This document shows, in pieces, positions 18,467 through 29,631 of a DNA stretch of 64,000 nt. Origin of the DNA: Gammaproteobacteria bacterium (GTDB lineage Bacteria; Pseudomonadota; Gammaproteobacteria; Xanthomonadales; Wenzhouxiangellaceae); assembly GCA_021772975.1 (NCBI GenBank), contig JAJFKY010000012.1:159984-223983 (forward strand), in the 5' to 3' direction. Position numbers and translations under genes: made by a program. The number at the start of each line of letters is the position of its first letter. The stretch's first letter is position 1. The notes under the pieces are model-generated. The model had not been told where the DNA came from. It made no database searches and was given only the letters and a program-made list of their open reading frames with translations.

Positions 18467-19420
18467 TCAGCTACGCCAGAAACCACTAATCCCAGCCACT
18501 CCGATGGCACCGTTGGCACGGGCCTGATCCTGATCCTGTGGCTGCATGCCGCCCAGCGCATACACCGGCATATTGCAAGCGGTCGTCAACCCCCGGAATC
18601 TACCCCATCCCATGGGCCTGGTATCGGGATGACTGCTGGTCGGTTTAACCGGGCTGAGCAAGGCATAGTCGCAATCCAGTTGGAGCGCCAGTTTCAATTG
18701 CTCGGCGTCGTGGCAGGATGCTCCCAGCAACTGTCCAGGCTTTAATAAGTCCCGGACGTCAGTTGTGCCTGCTAACCGGATGAGTTGAGCACCGCTAAGA
18801 TGCAGACCATCAACGGGACATTGATCAATAAGCTCAACACCGCCATTGATCACTAACCGCGCGCCTGCCTCGACACACACCGGCCAGCATACTTCGGCCA
18901 GCTGCTGCAACAGCTCCAGCGGCATGCCCGGCTGGCGCAGTTGCACCACCCCGATACCCGCCATCAGGCTGCGCTCCAACTGTTGCAGAAAAACCGCCTG
19001 CTGGCCCGCCGGACAGGGCGGAGTAATCAGGTATTGACCCGGCAGCCGCAAGGCCTTGAGTATCGGCGCATCAGCGGCGGGCATGTCCAGCCCGGTGAGT
19101 TGCTGGTAATTCACCCAGCGAATGGACTGCTGTTCCCGGCTGTGTGGTTCACCCTGCCAGCGCATGACCTCAAATACATGCAGCCGCACGGTTTTTTCAG
19201 GATAACGATGCCGCAGGGTGATCAGTGGCTGGGCTGCCAGAACCTTGATACCCAGCTCTTCCGACAGTTCTCTGGATAACGCCTGCTGCGACGTTTCCCC
19301 GGCTTCGAACTTGCCGCCGGGAAATTCCCACGTACCGGGCAGATGGGTATTCACGCCACGCTGGCTGACCAGCACCTGCCCGTCTGCATTGCACAGCAGG
19401 CCAACCGCGACTTCCAGCAT
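18467..19420 (-). CDS. Nudix hydrolase fused to thiamine-phosphate-synthase-like domain (MutT-type)
   Basis: A two-domain protein of 317 residues. The N-terminal 130 residues are a MutT-type 8-oxo-dGTP diphosphatase with a complete Nudix box (residues about 35-57: GGKFEAGET, RELSEELGI). The C-terminal half (about 145-317) is a TIM-barrel related to ThiE/TenI (LRQPGMPLELL, VINGGVELI, GLHLSG, YALLSPVKPTSSHP). This fusion is a known arrangement in Gammaproteobacteria, and the ThiE part is usually called thiamine monophosphate synthase-like. It is 13 bases downstream of secA, matching the secA-mutT order of E. coli. Confidence 0.93.
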   Translation of the reverse strand: MLEVAVGLLCNADGQVLVSQRGVNTHLPGTWEFPGGKFEAGETSQQALSRELSEELGIKVLAAQPLITLRHRYPEKTVRLHVFEVMRWQGEPHSREQQSIRWVNYQQLTGLDMPAADAPILKALRLPGQYLITPPCPAGQQAVFLQQLERSLMAGIGVVQLRQPGMPLELLQQLAEVCWPVCVEAGARLVINGGVELIDQCPVDGLHLSGAQLIRLAGTTDVRDLLKPGQLLGASCHDAEQLKLALQLDCDYALLSPVKPTSSHPDTRPMGWGRFRGLTTACNMPVYALGGMQPQDQDQARANGAIGVAGISGFWRS

Positions 19421-19433
19421 CTTTCAGGTAGAA

Positions 19434-22154
19434 CTAGCTGACCTGACCATGGCACTGTTTGTATTTTTTACCGGAACCACACGGGCAGGGTTCGTTGCGG
19501 CCGATCTTACGGCCATCACGAACAAATGGTTCATGCTCAGTTTCTACCCGACCTGGCGGTGTGGCCTGACCGACGGGCGGTGTCCGCAGGGCCGAAGCAT
19601 CGGCGTGTTGATACTCCATCGACTGCGGTTTACGGCGGTTTTCATCGACCGCTTCGACATCATCTTCAGTGCGGATCTGGACACGCGCCAGCATCTTGGT
19701 AACTTCCCGTTTGAATTTATCCAGCATGTCACTGAACATGGCGAATGATTCGCGCTTGTATTCCTGCTTGGGTTGCTTCTGAGCATAGCCACGCAGATGA
19801 ATGCCCTGGCGCAGATAATCCATACTGGCCAGATGATCTTTCCATTGCTGATCCAGCACATTGAGCATCAGCGCTTTTTCAAACTGGCGCATCACTTCCG
19901 CCCCCGTGGCGGCTTCCTTGGCGGCAAAATGCTCATCGACTTTGGTCATTACCCGGTCGCGTAACTCATCGACATTCAACTCATCGTCATCGGCGAGCCA
20001 CTTCTCGACCGGCACCTGCATGCCGAAATCACCTTCCAGGGCTTTTTGCAGACCAGCCGCATCCCATTGGTCTTCGATCGAACCGGGCGGCAGATACTCG
20101 TCAAATAAGGCCTGGAATACATCGCCGCGAATGTCGTTAACGGTCTCGCCGACATCGTCGGTTTCCATCAGGTCATTGCGCATTTCATAAATGACACGGC
20201 GCTGGTCGTTGGCCACATCATCAAAGTCCAGCAGATGTTTGCGCTGATCGAAGTTATGTCCTTCCACCTTGCGCTGGGCATTTTCAATCGCTTTGCTGAC
20301 CCAGGGATGTTCGATGGCTTCGTTTTCCTCCATTCCCAGACGCTGCATCATGGCGCCGATCCGGCCACTGGCGAAAATGCGCATCAGGTTGTCTTCCAGC
20401 GACAAGTAGAAACGTGATGAACCCGGATCACCCTGGCGGCCGGAGCGGCCCCGCAACTGATTATCAATGCGCCGTGATTCATGCCGTTCAGTGCCGACGA
20501 TATGCAGACCACCGGCGTCCAGTACCTGCTGGTGCCGCTGCTTCCAGTCATCCCGCAGCGCGGCCACGGTTTCTTCCGGCGCATCTTTATCCAGGTCTTC
20601 CAGTTCCACCTGCAGATTTCCGCCCAGCACAATATCCGTGCCACGGCCGGCCATATTGGTCGCGATAGTGACCGCACCAGGGCGGCCGGCTTCGGCGACG
20701 ACATGCGCTTCGCGTTCGTGCTGCTTGGCGTTCAGCACCTGGTGTTTGATTTTCTGCTGCTGCAGCAGCCTGGAAATCAACTCGGAGGTTTCAATCGAAG
20801 TGGTACCCACCAGCACCGGCTGCTTACGTTCGACACAGCCCTTGATATCCTCACTGATGGCGTTGAATTTTTCCTGCTGGGTCAAATACACCAGGTCACC
20901 CATATCATCGCGCACCATATCGCGGTGGGTTGGAATCGAAACCACCTCCAGGCTATAAATGCTCTGAAATTCGTAAGCCTCGGTATCGGCGGTACCGGTC
21001 ATACCGGACAGCTTGTCATACAGACGGAAATAATTCTGAAAGGTAATCGAAGCCAGGGTCTGGTTTTCACGCTGAATCGGTACGCCTTCTTTGGCCTCTA
21101 CCGCCTGATGCAGGCCATCCGACCAGCGCCGGCCCGCCAGGGTGCGTCCGGTGAATTCATCGACGATCACCACCTCGCCGTCCCGCACGATGTAATCGAC
21201 ATCTTTCTTGAACAGATAATGTGCCCGCAGAGAAGCATTCAGGTGATGCACCAGATTGAGATTGCCGGGATGATACAAACTGTCGTCGTTTTTCAGCAGG
21301 CCGGCTTCCACGAACAGCTCTTCGACATGCGCCATGCCCTCCTCGGTCATGTAAACCTGTCGGTTCTTCTCTTCCAGACTGAAATCACCCGGTCCGTCTT
21401 CATCTTCCTGCTGGATCAGCTGCGGCACCAGTTGGTTGACCTTGACGTACAACTCGGGGCTTTCATCGGCGGGACCGGAGATAATCAACGGCGTCCGCGC
21501 TTCATCAATCAGGATCGAATCAACCTCATCGACAATACCGAATGATTGACCGCGCTGAACTTTCTGTTCGGCGTTGAACGCCATGTTATCGCGCAGATAA
21601 TCAAAACCCAGTTCATTGTTGGTGGCATAGGTCACATCACAGGCATAGGCGGCCCGCTTGGCCGCGGTGGTCATGCCCGGTACCGCCACGCCCACCGTCA
21701 GACCCAGCGCTTCATAAATGGGCCGCATCCAATCCGCGTCACGACGCGCCAGGTAGTCATTTACGGTAACCACATGCGTACCCTGACCGGCCAGCGCATT
21801 CAGATAAACCGCCAGCGTCGCCACCAGGGTCTTACCCTCACCGGTTTTCATTTCCGCAATCTGACCATTGTGCAGCACCATGCCCCCGATCAACTGCACA
21901 TCAAAATGACGCATCCCCAGGGTCCGCACCGAAGCTTCACGACAGGCAGCGAAAGCTTCCGGAAGCAGATTATCCAGCGTTTCGCCGGCCTCCAGCCGGC
22001 TGCGAAATTCAGCCGTTTTAGCCTGCAGGGCCGCATCGCTGAGTTGCTGTAACTCAGGCTCAAGATTATTGATATGTGTGACCGCACGCTCCATGCGCTT
22101 GATCAGCCGGTCATTCCGGCTACCGACCACTTTGGTTATTAATTTGTTGAACAT
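19434..22154 (-). CDS. secA: Preprotein translocase subunit SecA
   Basis: The ATPase motor of Sec export. The 906-residue protein has Walker A MKTGEGKT at 102-109, the [19 protein letters not shown] block, the helicase-like [10 protein letters not shown] and the [15 protein letters not shown] motif. The C-terminus ends in the zinc-binding SecB/ribosome-interacting tail ([17 protein letters not shown]). No secM is present upstream; instead a DciA-like gene is divergent across about 140 bases. Confidence 0.99.
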   Translation of the reverse strand: MFNKLITKVVGSRNDRLIKRMERAVTHINNLEPELQQLSDAALQAKTAEFRSRLEAGETLDNLLPEAFAACREASVRTLGMRHFDVQLIGGMVLHNGQIAEMKTGEGKTLVATLAVYLNALAGQGTHVVTVNDYLARRDADWMRPIYEALGLTVGVAVPGMTTAAKRAAYACDVTYATNNELGFDYLRDNMAFNAEQKVQRGQSFGIVDEVDSILIDEARTPLIISGPADESPELYVKVNQLVPQLIQQEDEDGPGDFSLEEKNRQVYMTEEGMAHVEELFVEAGLLKNDDSLYHPGNLNLVHHLNASLRAHYLFKKDVDYIVRDGEVVIVDEFTGRTLAGRRWSDGLHQAVEAKEGVPIQRENQTLASITFQNYFRLYDKLSGMTGTADTEAYEFQSIYSLEVVSIPTHRDMVRDDMGDLVYLTQQEKFNAISEDIKGCVERKQPVLVGTTSIETSELISRLLQQQKIKHQVLNAKQHEREAHVVAEAGRPGAVTIATNMAGRGTDIVLGGNLQVELEDLDKDAPEETVAALRDDWKQRHQQVLDAGGLHIVGTERHESRRIDNQLRGRSGRQGDPGSSRFYLSLEDNLMRIFASGRIGAMMQRLGMEENEAIEHPWVSKAIENAQRKVEGHNFDQRKHLLDFDDVANDQRRVIYEMRNDLMETDDVGETVNDIRGDVFQALFDEYLPPGSIEDQWDAAGLQKALEGDFGMQVPVEKWLADDDELNVDELRDRVMTKVDEHFAAKEAATGAEVMRQFEKALMLNVLDQQWKDHLASMDYLRQGIHLRGYAQKQPKQEYKRESFAMFSDMLDKFKREVTKMLARVQIRTEDDVEAVDENRRKPQSMEYQHADASALRTPPVGQATPPGRVETEHEPFVRDGRKIGRNEPCPCGSGKKYKQCHGQVS

Positions 22155-22294
22155 GCGCTCAAATCCAGACTATTCCGCAACAAATGTTGGGCAGTGTACC
22201 AGCAGTCAGAGATTGGGGGGCAGGCGCGTAAATGCAAGCCTGATTGATCTGTAGCGGTGCGCCGCTTCCGTCTTCCGGACTGGTTGGTTATGCT

Positions 22295-22645
22295 ATGCCT
22301 ATGACCACAAAATACAGTGATGATCCCCGTCCGGTGGCCGCTACCGTGCAGGCCAGCATACCCGGGCTGCTGGCACAAAGCCGTGCATTCATGCAGTTGG
22401 AGGTATTACTGAAAAAAAATCTTGACCAATTGCCCGCCCATGCCTACCGGGTGGGCTGCCTGCGGCACGGCGAGTTAAGCCTGTTCTGCGGCGATTCAGT
22501 ATGGCTGGCCCGGCTGCGCCTGTTGCGGACAGATATTCTGCAAGTATGCCGGCGCTTGTATGCCGAACAGGCCATCAGCGAGCAGGTGACGGCAATAAAA
22601 ATCCGGGTGAAGGCTGATCCCGCCAGCCGTTTTCGGCAACAGTAG
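22295..22645 (+). CDS. DciA family protein (DUF721)
   Basis: A 116-residue DUF721 protein. DUF721 is the DciA domain; DciA is the ancestral loader of the replicative helicase DnaB in bacteria without DnaC. The domain pattern is visible (FMQLEVLLKKNLDQLP, CLRHGELSLFCGDSVWLARL, IKIRVKAD). An ATG six bases later (22301) and a TTG at 22244 are alternative starts; the TTG would add an unconvincing tail. The position between secA and lpxC fits the DUF721 gene of Xanthomonas-like genomes. Confidence 0.75.
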   Translation: MPMTTKYSDDPRPVAATVQASIPGLLAQSRAFMQLEVLLKKNLDQLPAHAYRVGCLRHGELSLFCGDSVWLARLRLLRTDILQVCRRLYAEQAISEQVTAIKIRVKADPASRFRQQ

Positions 22646-22799
22646 AAAAACCCATCTGAATAAGTGACGGCGCGCTGCTCAAGCGCAGACAAAGGTAAAG
22701 TTTACGGCGCACACCGGCAGCTAGGTTTCAGCGTCAACGGGCAGCGACATGCCTGACTGTAATTACATCCGGATTAAGCACCCGGCATTCAGACCCGAA

Positions 22800-23711
22800 T
22801 CAGCTGGCGCTGGCCGGATGCAGATAAGAAACCGGAACCGCATCAGGTTCATCAAAACTGACCACTTCATAGGCATCTTTGGTGGCCAGCAACTGCTGCA
22901 GCAAACGGTTGTTCAGATCGTGACCCGATTTGTAACCCGAGAATTCACCGAGCAAAGCGTAACCCAGCAGATACATGTCACCAATCACATCCAGAATCTT
23001 ATGCCGCACCAGCTCATCCTGGCTGCGCAGACCATCCTCGTTGAGCACCCGGTAATCGTCCAGCACCACCGCATTATCCATGCTGCCCCCCAGCACCAGA
23101 TTATTCTTACGCAACATCTCCAGATCACGCATAAACCCGAAAGTCCGGGCACGGGCTACTTCTTTCAAATAAGCTGTGGTTGAAAAATCCAGAGCAGCCC
23201 GGGTGTTCTGATCAGTAAAAATGGGGTGATCAAAATCAATCTCAAAGTTAACGCGCAAGCCGTCATGCGGTTCCAGCATGGCCCATTTGTCGTCCATTTC
23301 GACCCGCACAGGCTTACGTATCCGAATGAATTTCTTGGCCGCCTGCTGTTCCTGGATACCGGCTGACTGCAGCAGGAACACGAACGGACCGGCACTACCA
23401 TCCATAATGGGCACTTCCGGCGCACTGACATCAACATAAGCATTGTCGATGCCCAGCCCGGCCAGCGCGGACATCAGATGCTCCACGGTGCCAATACGCG
23501 CGCTGCCCTTGGTAAGGGTGGTGCAAAAACGGGTATCGCCGACATTCTCCGCACGGGCAGGAATATCCACCACATCATCCAAATCCACGCGGCGGAACAC
23601 AATACCGGTGTTCACGCCTGCCGGACGTAGAGTTAGCGTGGCCTTGCGCCCGGTATGAATGCCCACACCGGTTGCGCGTATTACATTTTGCAGAGTACGT
23701 TGCCTGATCAC
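22800..23711 (-). CDS. lpxC: UDP-3-O-acyl-N-acetylglucosamine deacetylase
   Basis: The committed zinc enzyme of lipid A synthesis. The 303-residue protein begins with the classic [18 protein letters not shown]. Zinc ligands are His78 ([10 protein letters not shown]) and the pair in [16 protein letters not shown] (about residues 237-241). The start is GTG at 23711. It closes the dcw cluster downstream of ftsZ, with 211 bases between them that may carry its own promoter, and it is convergent with the DciA-like gene. Confidence 0.98.
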   Translation of the reverse strand: MIRQRTLQNVIRATGVGIHTGRKATLTLRPAGVNTGIVFRRVDLDDVVDIPARAENVGDTRFCTTLTKGSARIGTVEHLMSALAGLGIDNAYVDVSAPEVPIMDGSAGPFVFLLQSAGIQEQQAAKKFIRIRKPVRVEMDDKWAMLEPHDGLRVNFEIDFDHPIFTDQNTRAALDFSTTAYLKEVARARTFGFMRDLEMLRKNNLVLGGSMDNAVVLDDYRVLNEDGLRSQDELVRHKILDVIGDMYLLGYALLGEFSGYKSGHDLNNRLLQQLLATKDAYEVVSFDEPDAVPVSYLHPASAS

Positions 23712-23922
23712 ATTGCTCGCCTGATTCTATACATTATTAATGGACAGCGATCCGAGTTCGCTCATGCCTGACTGTAACCATACAGAAGTCCGGCATACCG
23801 ACTGACTGCTTTAACACAACAAGCCCGTTGTTATCCTGGCGCGCATGTTAGCACACCTATGTGTAAACAGATGCTTAACGAACTTCGCCTATTATCGCAT
23901 TATTACCGTATAAAATCGTCAA

Positions 23923-25107
23923 TCAATCCGCCTGGTTACGCAAAAATGCCGGGATATCCAAATAGTCCATTTCGGACTGCTTAATGCTGGCGCCGTCGGT
24001 TCCGGTATCCTGCAACTGCCGGGTATCGGGGGCACGCTCGTGCTCCTGAGCCCTGGCCGCGGCCTTCTCCTCCTGGACCTGTTGGCGATTTTGCTGACGC
24101 TGCCTGCCCAGTTGAATGTGCGTGACCTCTTCCAGCTTGCGGCTGTTGTCACGTTCACCCAGGCCGGTGGCGATCACGGTCACCCGCAGTTCGTCTTCCA
24201 TTTCCACGTCCACACCAGCGCCAATCACCACGGTCGCATCCGGAGAACTCAGATCGCTGATGGTAGAGGCGACCTCTTCGAATTCACGCATGGTCATGTT
24301 CATGCCGGCGGTGATATTCACCAGCAGCCCGCAGGCGCCGGACAGATCGATATCTTCCAGCAGCGGACTTCCGATCGCCATGTTGGCAGCCATGATGGCG
24401 CGGTCATCGCCTTTGCAGTAACCCGAGCCCATCATCGCCATACCCATCTCTGACATCACGGTACGCACATCGGCAAAGTCGACATTGATCAGGCCTGGAC
24501 GGGTGATCAGTTCAGCAATCCCCTGCACCGCGCCGTGCAAAACCTGATTGGCGCTGCGGAATGCGCTGAGCAGGGTCACGTCGCTGCCCAGCACACTCAA
24601 CAGCTTGGCATTCGGAATGGTGATCAGTGAATCCACGTGATAACCCAGTTCCTCGATCCCGTGCTGGGCCACCTGGGCACGGCGCTGGCCTTCAAATGGA
24701 AACGGCCGGGTAACCACCGCCACGGTCAGAATACCCAGCTCTTTAGCTGCCTGGGCAACCACCGGCGCAGCGCCGGTGCCGGTACCGCCACCCATGCCGC
24801 AAGTGATAAACACCATGTCCGAGCCTTCCAGCAACTCCAGAATTCGATCACGGTCTTCCAGCGCCGCCTGCCGGCCAACTTCCGGGTTGGCACCCGCGCC
24901 CAGCCCCTTGGTGACACTGCTGCCAATCTGCAGGGTGTGCTTGCCGGCAAACGCGCGCAGCGCCTGGGCATCGGTATTGATGGCGATGAAATCCACGCCT
25001 TCGATACCATCATTTACCATCTGGTTGACGGCGTTATTCCCGCCACCGCCCACACCGATCACCTTGATGACCGCTCCGGGTTGAAAACTATCAACGATTT
25101 CAAACAT
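23923..25107 (-). CDS. ftsZ: Cell division protein FtsZ
   Basis: The tubulin-like GTPase that forms the division ring. The 394-residue protein has the N-terminal [11 protein letters not shown] loop, the tubulin signature [12 protein letters not shown], the T7-loop region [11 protein letters not shown], and the C-terminal peptide [14 protein letters not shown] that binds FtsA and ZipA-type partners. A clear ribosome binding site (GGAGAAGG) precedes the ATG. The linker is Gln/Arg/Glu-rich. Confidence 0.99.
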   Translation of the reverse strand: MFEIVDSFQPGAVIKVIGVGGGGNNAVNQMVNDGIEGVDFIAINTDAQALRAFAGKHTLQIGSSVTKGLGAGANPEVGRQAALEDRDRILELLEGSDMVFITCGMGGGTGTGAAPVVAQAAKELGILTVAVVTRPFPFEGQRRAQVAQHGIEELGYHVDSLITIPNAKLLSVLGSDVTLLSAFRSANQVLHGAVQGIAELITRPGLINVDFADVRTVMSEMGMAMMGSGYCKGDDRAIMAANMAIGSPLLEDIDLSGACGLLVNITAGMNMTMREFEEVASTISDLSSPDATVVIGAGVDVEMEDELRVTVIATGLGERDNSRKLEEVTHIQLGRQRQQNRQQVQEEKAAARAQEHERAPDTRQLQDTGTDGASIKQSEMDYLDIPAFLRNQAD

Positions 25108-25215
25108 TTTCCTTCTCCACAGCTTTTTTGGAACCTATTACGGTTGCGATGACACGATGGTGGTGTTCGTCTGCACCCCTGGCCGCGTCGTTAATAAAAT
25201 GGTTAACCTCACCTA

Positions 25216-26445
25216 TCAAAATTCACCTCTAAACCAGCTTTTCATCCGCGTGATAAGGCCTTCCTGGCCCTGCCGGTAATAGCGGTTGGACATCCCGCCC
25301 GCGCGGCTGCCGTGTAACAGCAGCCCAACGCCGGCGGCATAGGCATGCTTGGTGACCACTTCGGATAATCCGGTAACATGCTCGGCGCGGCCCAGCCGCA
25401 CCGGCATATGAAAAATTTCCTCGGCCAGTTCCGCTACACCGTCCAGATGCGCGGCGCCGCCGGTCAACACCAGTCCGGCCCGCACCATGTTTTCAAACCC
25501 GGTGCGCCGCAACTCGGCCTGCACCATCTGGAAGATTTCCCGGAAGCGCGCCTCAATCACCTGCGCCAGTGTTTCGCGCGCTAATCGCTGCGGCTGACGA
25601 TCACCTACACTGGGCACCTGAATGGTGTCTTCGCCACTCACCAGTTGCACCAGTGCGCAACCAAACTTGATCTTGATGTCTTCGGCGTACTGGGTCGGGG
25701 TGCGCAGCGCCACCGCGATGTCGTTGCTGACCTGATCGCCGGCGATCGGAATACAGGCGGTGTGCCGGATTGCGCCCCCGGCAAACACCGCCACATCGGT
25801 GGTGCCCGCGCCGATATCCAGCAAACCAACCCCCAGATCCTTGTCATCATCTGTCAGTACCGCATTGCTGGAAGCAATCGGCTGCAGAATCAGGTCATCG
25901 ACCTGCAGCCCGCAGCGGGCAATGCACTTGGTCAGATTCTGGACTGCGCTCTGGGCGGCGGTCACGACATGCACATGTGCTTCCAGACGTACCCCGGACA
26001 TACCGATGGGCTGGCGGATACCATCCTGCTTGTCGATCACATATTCCTGCGGCAGCACATGCAGAATCCGTTGATCCGCCGGCACCGCTACCGCCCGGGC
26101 GGCATCCAGCACCCGGTCGACATCGGACTCGGTGACCTCTTTATCCTTGATGGCCACGATCCCGTGCGAATTCATGCCGCGAATATGGTTACCGGAAATA
26201 CCGGCGTAGACCGACTGAATCTCACAATCAGCCATTAACTCGGCTTCCTCGATGGCGCGCTGAATAGCGTGCTCAGTGGCTTCGATATCGACCACCACGC
26301 CGCGCTTGAGCCCACGCGAGGGATGCGAGCCCAGGCCAACCACCTCAACGATGCCGTCGGGGTGCTGTTCGGCCACGATCGCCACCACCTTGGCGGTGCC
26401 CACGTCCAATCCGACGATCATGGATTTATCATGTTTACGTGCCAT
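25216..26445 (-). CDS. ftsA: Cell division protein FtsA
   Basis: The actin-like membrane tether of FtsZ. The 409-residue protein has the phosphate-1 motif IVGLDVGTAKVVAIV, the phosphate-2 motif LLDIGAGTTDVAVF and the adenosine motif VLTGGAAHLDGV. A short amphipathic C-terminal helix (ITRMKSWFRGEF) is the membrane-targeting sequence. It lies two bases after ftsQ and 108 bases before ftsZ. Confidence 0.98.
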   Translation of the reverse strand: MARKHDKSMIVGLDVGTAKVVAIVAEQHPDGIVEVVGLGSHPSRGLKRGVVVDIEATEHAIQRAIEEAELMADCEIQSVYAGISGNHIRGMNSHGIVAIKDKEVTESDVDRVLDAARAVAVPADQRILHVLPQEYVIDKQDGIRQPIGMSGVRLEAHVHVVTAAQSAVQNLTKCIARCGLQVDDLILQPIASSNAVLTDDDKDLGVGLLDIGAGTTDVAVFAGGAIRHTACIPIAGDQVSNDIAVALRTPTQYAEDIKIKFGCALVQLVSGEDTIQVPSVGDRQPQRLARETLAQVIEARFREIFQMVQAELRRTGFENMVRAGLVLTGGAAHLDGVAELAEEIFHMPVRLGRAEHVTGLSEVVTKHAYAAGVGLLLHGSRAGGMSNRYYRQGQEGLITRMKSWFRGEF

Positions 26446-26447
26446 CT

Positions 26448-27239
26448 TTAGCCTCTATCCGTGCCTGTTAACGCGGTGCTGTGCTGGATCGCCAGCACTG
26501 CCTCGGTGTCCGTGGTTTCCGGCACACGAGTCAATGCCAGCCCGTTGCTGTAACGCATATCGATAGTGGCGGGCTGATTATTCAATGCCAGCCTGGGCAA
26601 TACCATCAGCATTTTTTCCAATCGTTGCTGCTGATATTCACGACCCAGTTCCACCCTTAATCTGTCGTCAAATACCACCTGCCAGCTACCGCGCTCGGAG
26701 AGCGTTAGCTCGGTTACCCGCAGGCCCTGAACAGTGGCCTGCTGACGCCAGTCCAGCCAGTTCTTGATCAACAGTTCGCGCCGCTCGTCCGGGCCGCGCA
26801 GGACCGGCAGCCCCTGGATACGGGCCGAACTCTGTTCCGCAAACAACTGCCCGCGATCACTTAATAACTGCGCATCGCCCCAATAGGCGACCGGCCGATG
26901 CTCCTGAATAGTGATGTACAGTGTGTCGGGCCATTGCCGCCGCACTTCCGCCGCAGCCACCCAGTTAAGCTCGTTTACGCTGGCCGTCAAACGCGCCATG
27001 TCCAGGGCAAAGAAACCACCTTCCAGTTGATCCAGCAAACGGCCGCGCACCTGATCATCACTGACCCGCTCACCCGGCCCGTTGATGACCACCCACTGAA
27101 TCGGCCAGCGATCGCCGGCAATCCAACCCAGCCCCAGCCAGGTCACCAGCAGGCCCAGACTGAGCAGCACCATGCACCACCACAACAGCCCGTGTACCCG
27201 GACTGTTGCTTCCGCATCGACTGGCAACCGGCTGCTCAT
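26448..27239 (-). CDS. ftsQ: Cell division protein FtsQ
   Basis: A bitopic divisome protein of 263 residues that recruits FtsB/FtsL. A short cytoplasmic N-terminus and one membrane segment (about 17-38) precede the periplasmic POTRA domain (IQWVVINGPGERVSDDQV, FFALDMARLTASVNEL) and the FtsQ beta domain. It overlaps ddl by four bases and precedes ftsA by two, the standard order. Confidence 0.95.
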   Translation of the reverse strand: MSSRLPVDAEATVRVHGLLWWCMVLLSLGLLVTWLGLGWIAGDRWPIQWVVINGPGERVSDDQVRGRLLDQLEGGFFALDMARLTASVNELNWVAAAEVRRQWPDTLYITIQEHRPVAYWGDAQLLSDRGQLFAEQSSARIQGLPVLRGPDERRELLIKNWLDWRQQATVQGLRVTELTLSERGSWQVVFDDRLRVELGREYQQQRLEKMLMVLPRLALNNQPATIDMRYSNGLALTRVPETTDTEAVLAIQHSTALTGTDRG

Positions 27240-28198
27240 GCCTTGCTCCCTTCCAGCGAGGTTTCCAGAATGGCCCAGGTCAACTCGTCATAGCTGTAAC
27301 CAGCGGCGTTAGCAGCCTTAGGCACCAGGCTGTGGCTGGTCATACCCGGCACCGTATTGACTTCCAGCAGCCAGTTGTTGCCCTGCCGGTCACGCATCAC
27401 ATCCACCCTGCCCCAGCCACTGACGTTCAGCAGCCTGCTGGCGGTGAGTGACAATTGCTGTAATTGCTGTTCCTGCCGGCGGTCGAGAGTCGCGGCATCG
27501 TAACGGGTGGCGGTACTCTGATATTTGGCCTGGTAGTCGTATAAGCCGTGCTCCGGGCGAATCCGGATACTGGGCAGTACCGTATCCTTGACGAACGCAA
27601 CGGTGAAATCTTCGCCATCGATATAGCGTTCAATCATCAGACTGCTATCGTACTCATGCGCTGCCGCCAGAGCATCCTGCAACTGGCCTATCGCCCGCAC
27701 CACGCTGATGCCAACCGTCGAACCCTGCTGATTGGGCTTGATCACCACCGGCAACCATTCGGTCACTTGCTGCTGCTGCTCCAGGCTCAGCTCGCTGCCA
27801 TGTTCCAAAGCAATAAATTCGGCGGTAGGCAGTTGGTTCTGCTGCCATAACTGTTTGCTGCGAATCTTGTCCATCGCCAGCGCTGAACCCAGCACTCCAC
27901 AGCCGGTGCAGGGTATCCCGCAGGCTTTCAGCAAACCCTGCAACACGCCATCTTCACCATCGCTGCCATGCAATACGTTGAAGACCCGGTCAACACGCCC
28001 GTCGCGAATGGCATTCAGCAGCGTGGGTATACCGTCAACGCCCACTGCGGCAATACCCTGCTGCTGCAGTGACACCAGAACTGCGCTGCCACTATCCAGT
28101 GAAACCTCGCGTTCGGCCGAAGCTCCGCCGAATACCACCGCCACCCGGCCGAAGTCATGGGTACTGACCACCTGTCTGTCCAAACCCGGCCGGCTCAT
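27236..28198 (-). CDS. ddlB: D-alanine--D-alanine ligase
   Basis: An ATP-grasp ligase making D-Ala-D-Ala for the pentapeptide. The protein of 320 residues has VAVVFGGASAEREVSLDSG at its N-terminus, the FNVLHGSDGEDGVLQG loop, KPNQQGSTVGISVV and the C-terminal LEVNTVPGMTSHSLVP metal site. I chose the ATG at 28198, which overlaps the murC stop as ATGA; an ATG six codons upstream also exists inside murC. Confidence 0.97.
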   Translation of the reverse strand: MSRPGLDRQVVSTHDFGRVAVVFGGASAEREVSLDSGSAVLVSLQQQGIAAVGVDGIPTLLNAIRDGRVDRVFNVLHGSDGEDGVLQGLLKACGIPCTGCGVLGSALAMDKIRSKQLWQQNQLPTAEFIALEHGSELSLEQQQQVTEWLPVVIKPNQQGSTVGISVVRAIGQLQDALAAAHEYDSSLMIERYIDGEDFTVAFVKDTVLPSIRIRPEHGLYDYQAKYQSTATRYDAATLDRRQEQQLQQLSLTASRLLNVSGWGRVDVMRDRQGNNWLLEVNTVPGMTSHSLVPKAANAAGYSYDELTWAILETSLEGSKA

Positions 28199-29631
28199 GC
28201 TTCCGGCTCCCCACACAGGCTGACACCGACATGGCCGATATCACCCGCTCCGAGCAGCAACACCAGATCATCAGCCTGCAGCAAAGCCGGCAATTCATGG
28301 CTTAACTCATCCAGTCCGGGAATCAAAATCGGCTCGCTTTTGCCGCGCGCGCGAATCGCCTGACACAGGCGCGCGCTGTCGACTCCGTCCAGCGGCTCTT
28401 CACCGGCCGGATAGATATCGGTAATAACCAGCACATCCGCGGCGCCGCTCAGCACTCCGGCAAAATCATCGAACAAAGCACGGGTGCGGGTGTATCTATG
28501 TGGTTGAAATACCACTACCAGACGATTATCCGGCCAGCCGCTGCGGGCCGCTTCCAGCGTAGCCGCCAGTTCGGTGGGATGATGCCCGTAATCTTCATAT
28601 ACCAGCGCCTGGCCATCGCTCAGCGGCGCATGACCAACCAGCGCAAACCTGCGCCGGATGCCATTGAAACCGCTCAAGCACTGCTGAATGGAAGCTTCGG
28701 CGACGCCCAGTTCCAGCGCCACCGCGATCGCGCCCAGGGCATTGCGCACGTTATGTACGCCGGGCAGATTAAGCTGAATCGGAATAGGCGCGCTCGGTGA
28801 CCCATGGTTGTCAGACAGACGTAAATCGAAAGCCATCCGGCCACCGCGCTGCTGGAGGTTTTCAGCGCGGATGTCGGCACTTTCATTCAAGCCATAGGTC
28901 ACTACCGAGCGCGCCACGTCCGGCACGAGGCGTGCAACTTCAGCATCATCGGTACACAAAATCGCCTGCCCATAGAACGGCAGGTGATGTAAAAATTCCA
29001 GAAATGCCAGCCGCAGACGGGCAAAGCTGTTGTCGTAATTTTCCAGGTGATCGCGGTCAATGTTGGTCACCACCGCAATCACTGGTTGCAGCAGTAAAAA
29101 CGAACCATCGCTTTCATCCGCTTCGGCCACCAGGTAATGACCTTCACCCAACCGGGCATGGCTGCCAAAAGCGTTCACCAGTCCGCCGATAATAAAGGTT
29201 GGGTCCAGGCCGCCCTCAGCCAGCAGACTGGCGGTCAGGCTGGTGGTGGTGGTTTTTCCGTGTGTCCCGGCCACCGCGATACCTTCCCGAAAACGCATCA
29301 GCTCGGCCAGCATTTCCGCCCGGCGAACCACTGGCACCCGGCGGGCATGCGCGGCCTGTAATTCCGGGTTATCACGCGGTACCGCGCTGGACATCACCAG
29401 CACATCGGCGTTCTGGATATGGCTGGCATCGTGTCCGATATAAATTTTGGCCCCCAGTTGCTCCAGGTGCCGGGTCACCTCGCTGGCGCGCATGTCCGAA
29501 CCACTGACGGCAAAGCCCAGATTGATCAGCACTTCCGCGATACCACTCATACCGCTGCCGCCTATCCCCACCAGATGCACACCACGGATACGACGCATCA
29601 GGCTGGAACCTGGAATCGGCAGGCGCTTCAT
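28195..29631 (-). CDS. murC: UDP-N-acetylmuramate--L-alanine ligase
   Basis: Adds L-Ala to UDP-MurNAc, the first amino acid of the stem peptide. The protein of 478 residues has the Rossmann-type VGIGGSGMSGIAEVL motif, the ATP loop GTHGKTTTTSL and the ligase His in EDYGHHPTELAATL. The start at 29631 is chosen because its ATG overlaps the murG stop in ATGA; an ATG seven codons upstream is in the same frame. No murB or murD lies beside it. Confidence 0.97.
   Translation of the reverse strand: MKRLPIPGSSLMRRIRGVHLVGIGGSGMSGIAEVLINLGFAVSGSDMRASEVTRHLEQLGAKIYIGHDASHIQNADVLVMSSAVPRDNPELQAAHARRVPVVRRAEMLAELMRFREGIAVAGTHGKTTTTSLTASLLAEGGLDPTFIIGGLVNAFGSHARLGEGHYLVAEADESDGSFLLLQPVIAVVTNIDRDHLENYDNSFARLRLAFLEFLHHLPFYGQAILCTDDAEVARLVPDVARSVVTYGLNESADIRAENLQQRGGRMAFDLRLSDNHGSPSAPIPIQLNLPGVHNVRNALGAIAVALELGVAEASIQQCLSGFNGIRRRFALVGHAPLSDGQALVYEDYGHHPTELAATLEAARSGWPDNRLVVVFQPHRYTRTRALFDDFAGVLSGAADVLVITDIYPAGEEPLDGVDSARLCQAIRARGKSEPILIPGLDELSHELPALLQADDLVLLLGAGDIGHVGVSLCGEPEA

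Noticed and set aside
20481..21545. Long open frame of 354 codons antisense to secA
   Set aside because: It lies wholly inside the well-supported secA gene on the other strand, its translation has no family resemblance, and high-GC third positions create such shadows.
22155..22294. Possible secM-like arrest peptide upstream of secA
   Set aside because: No short open frame with an arrest motif is present; the upstream gene is a divergent DUF721 protein.
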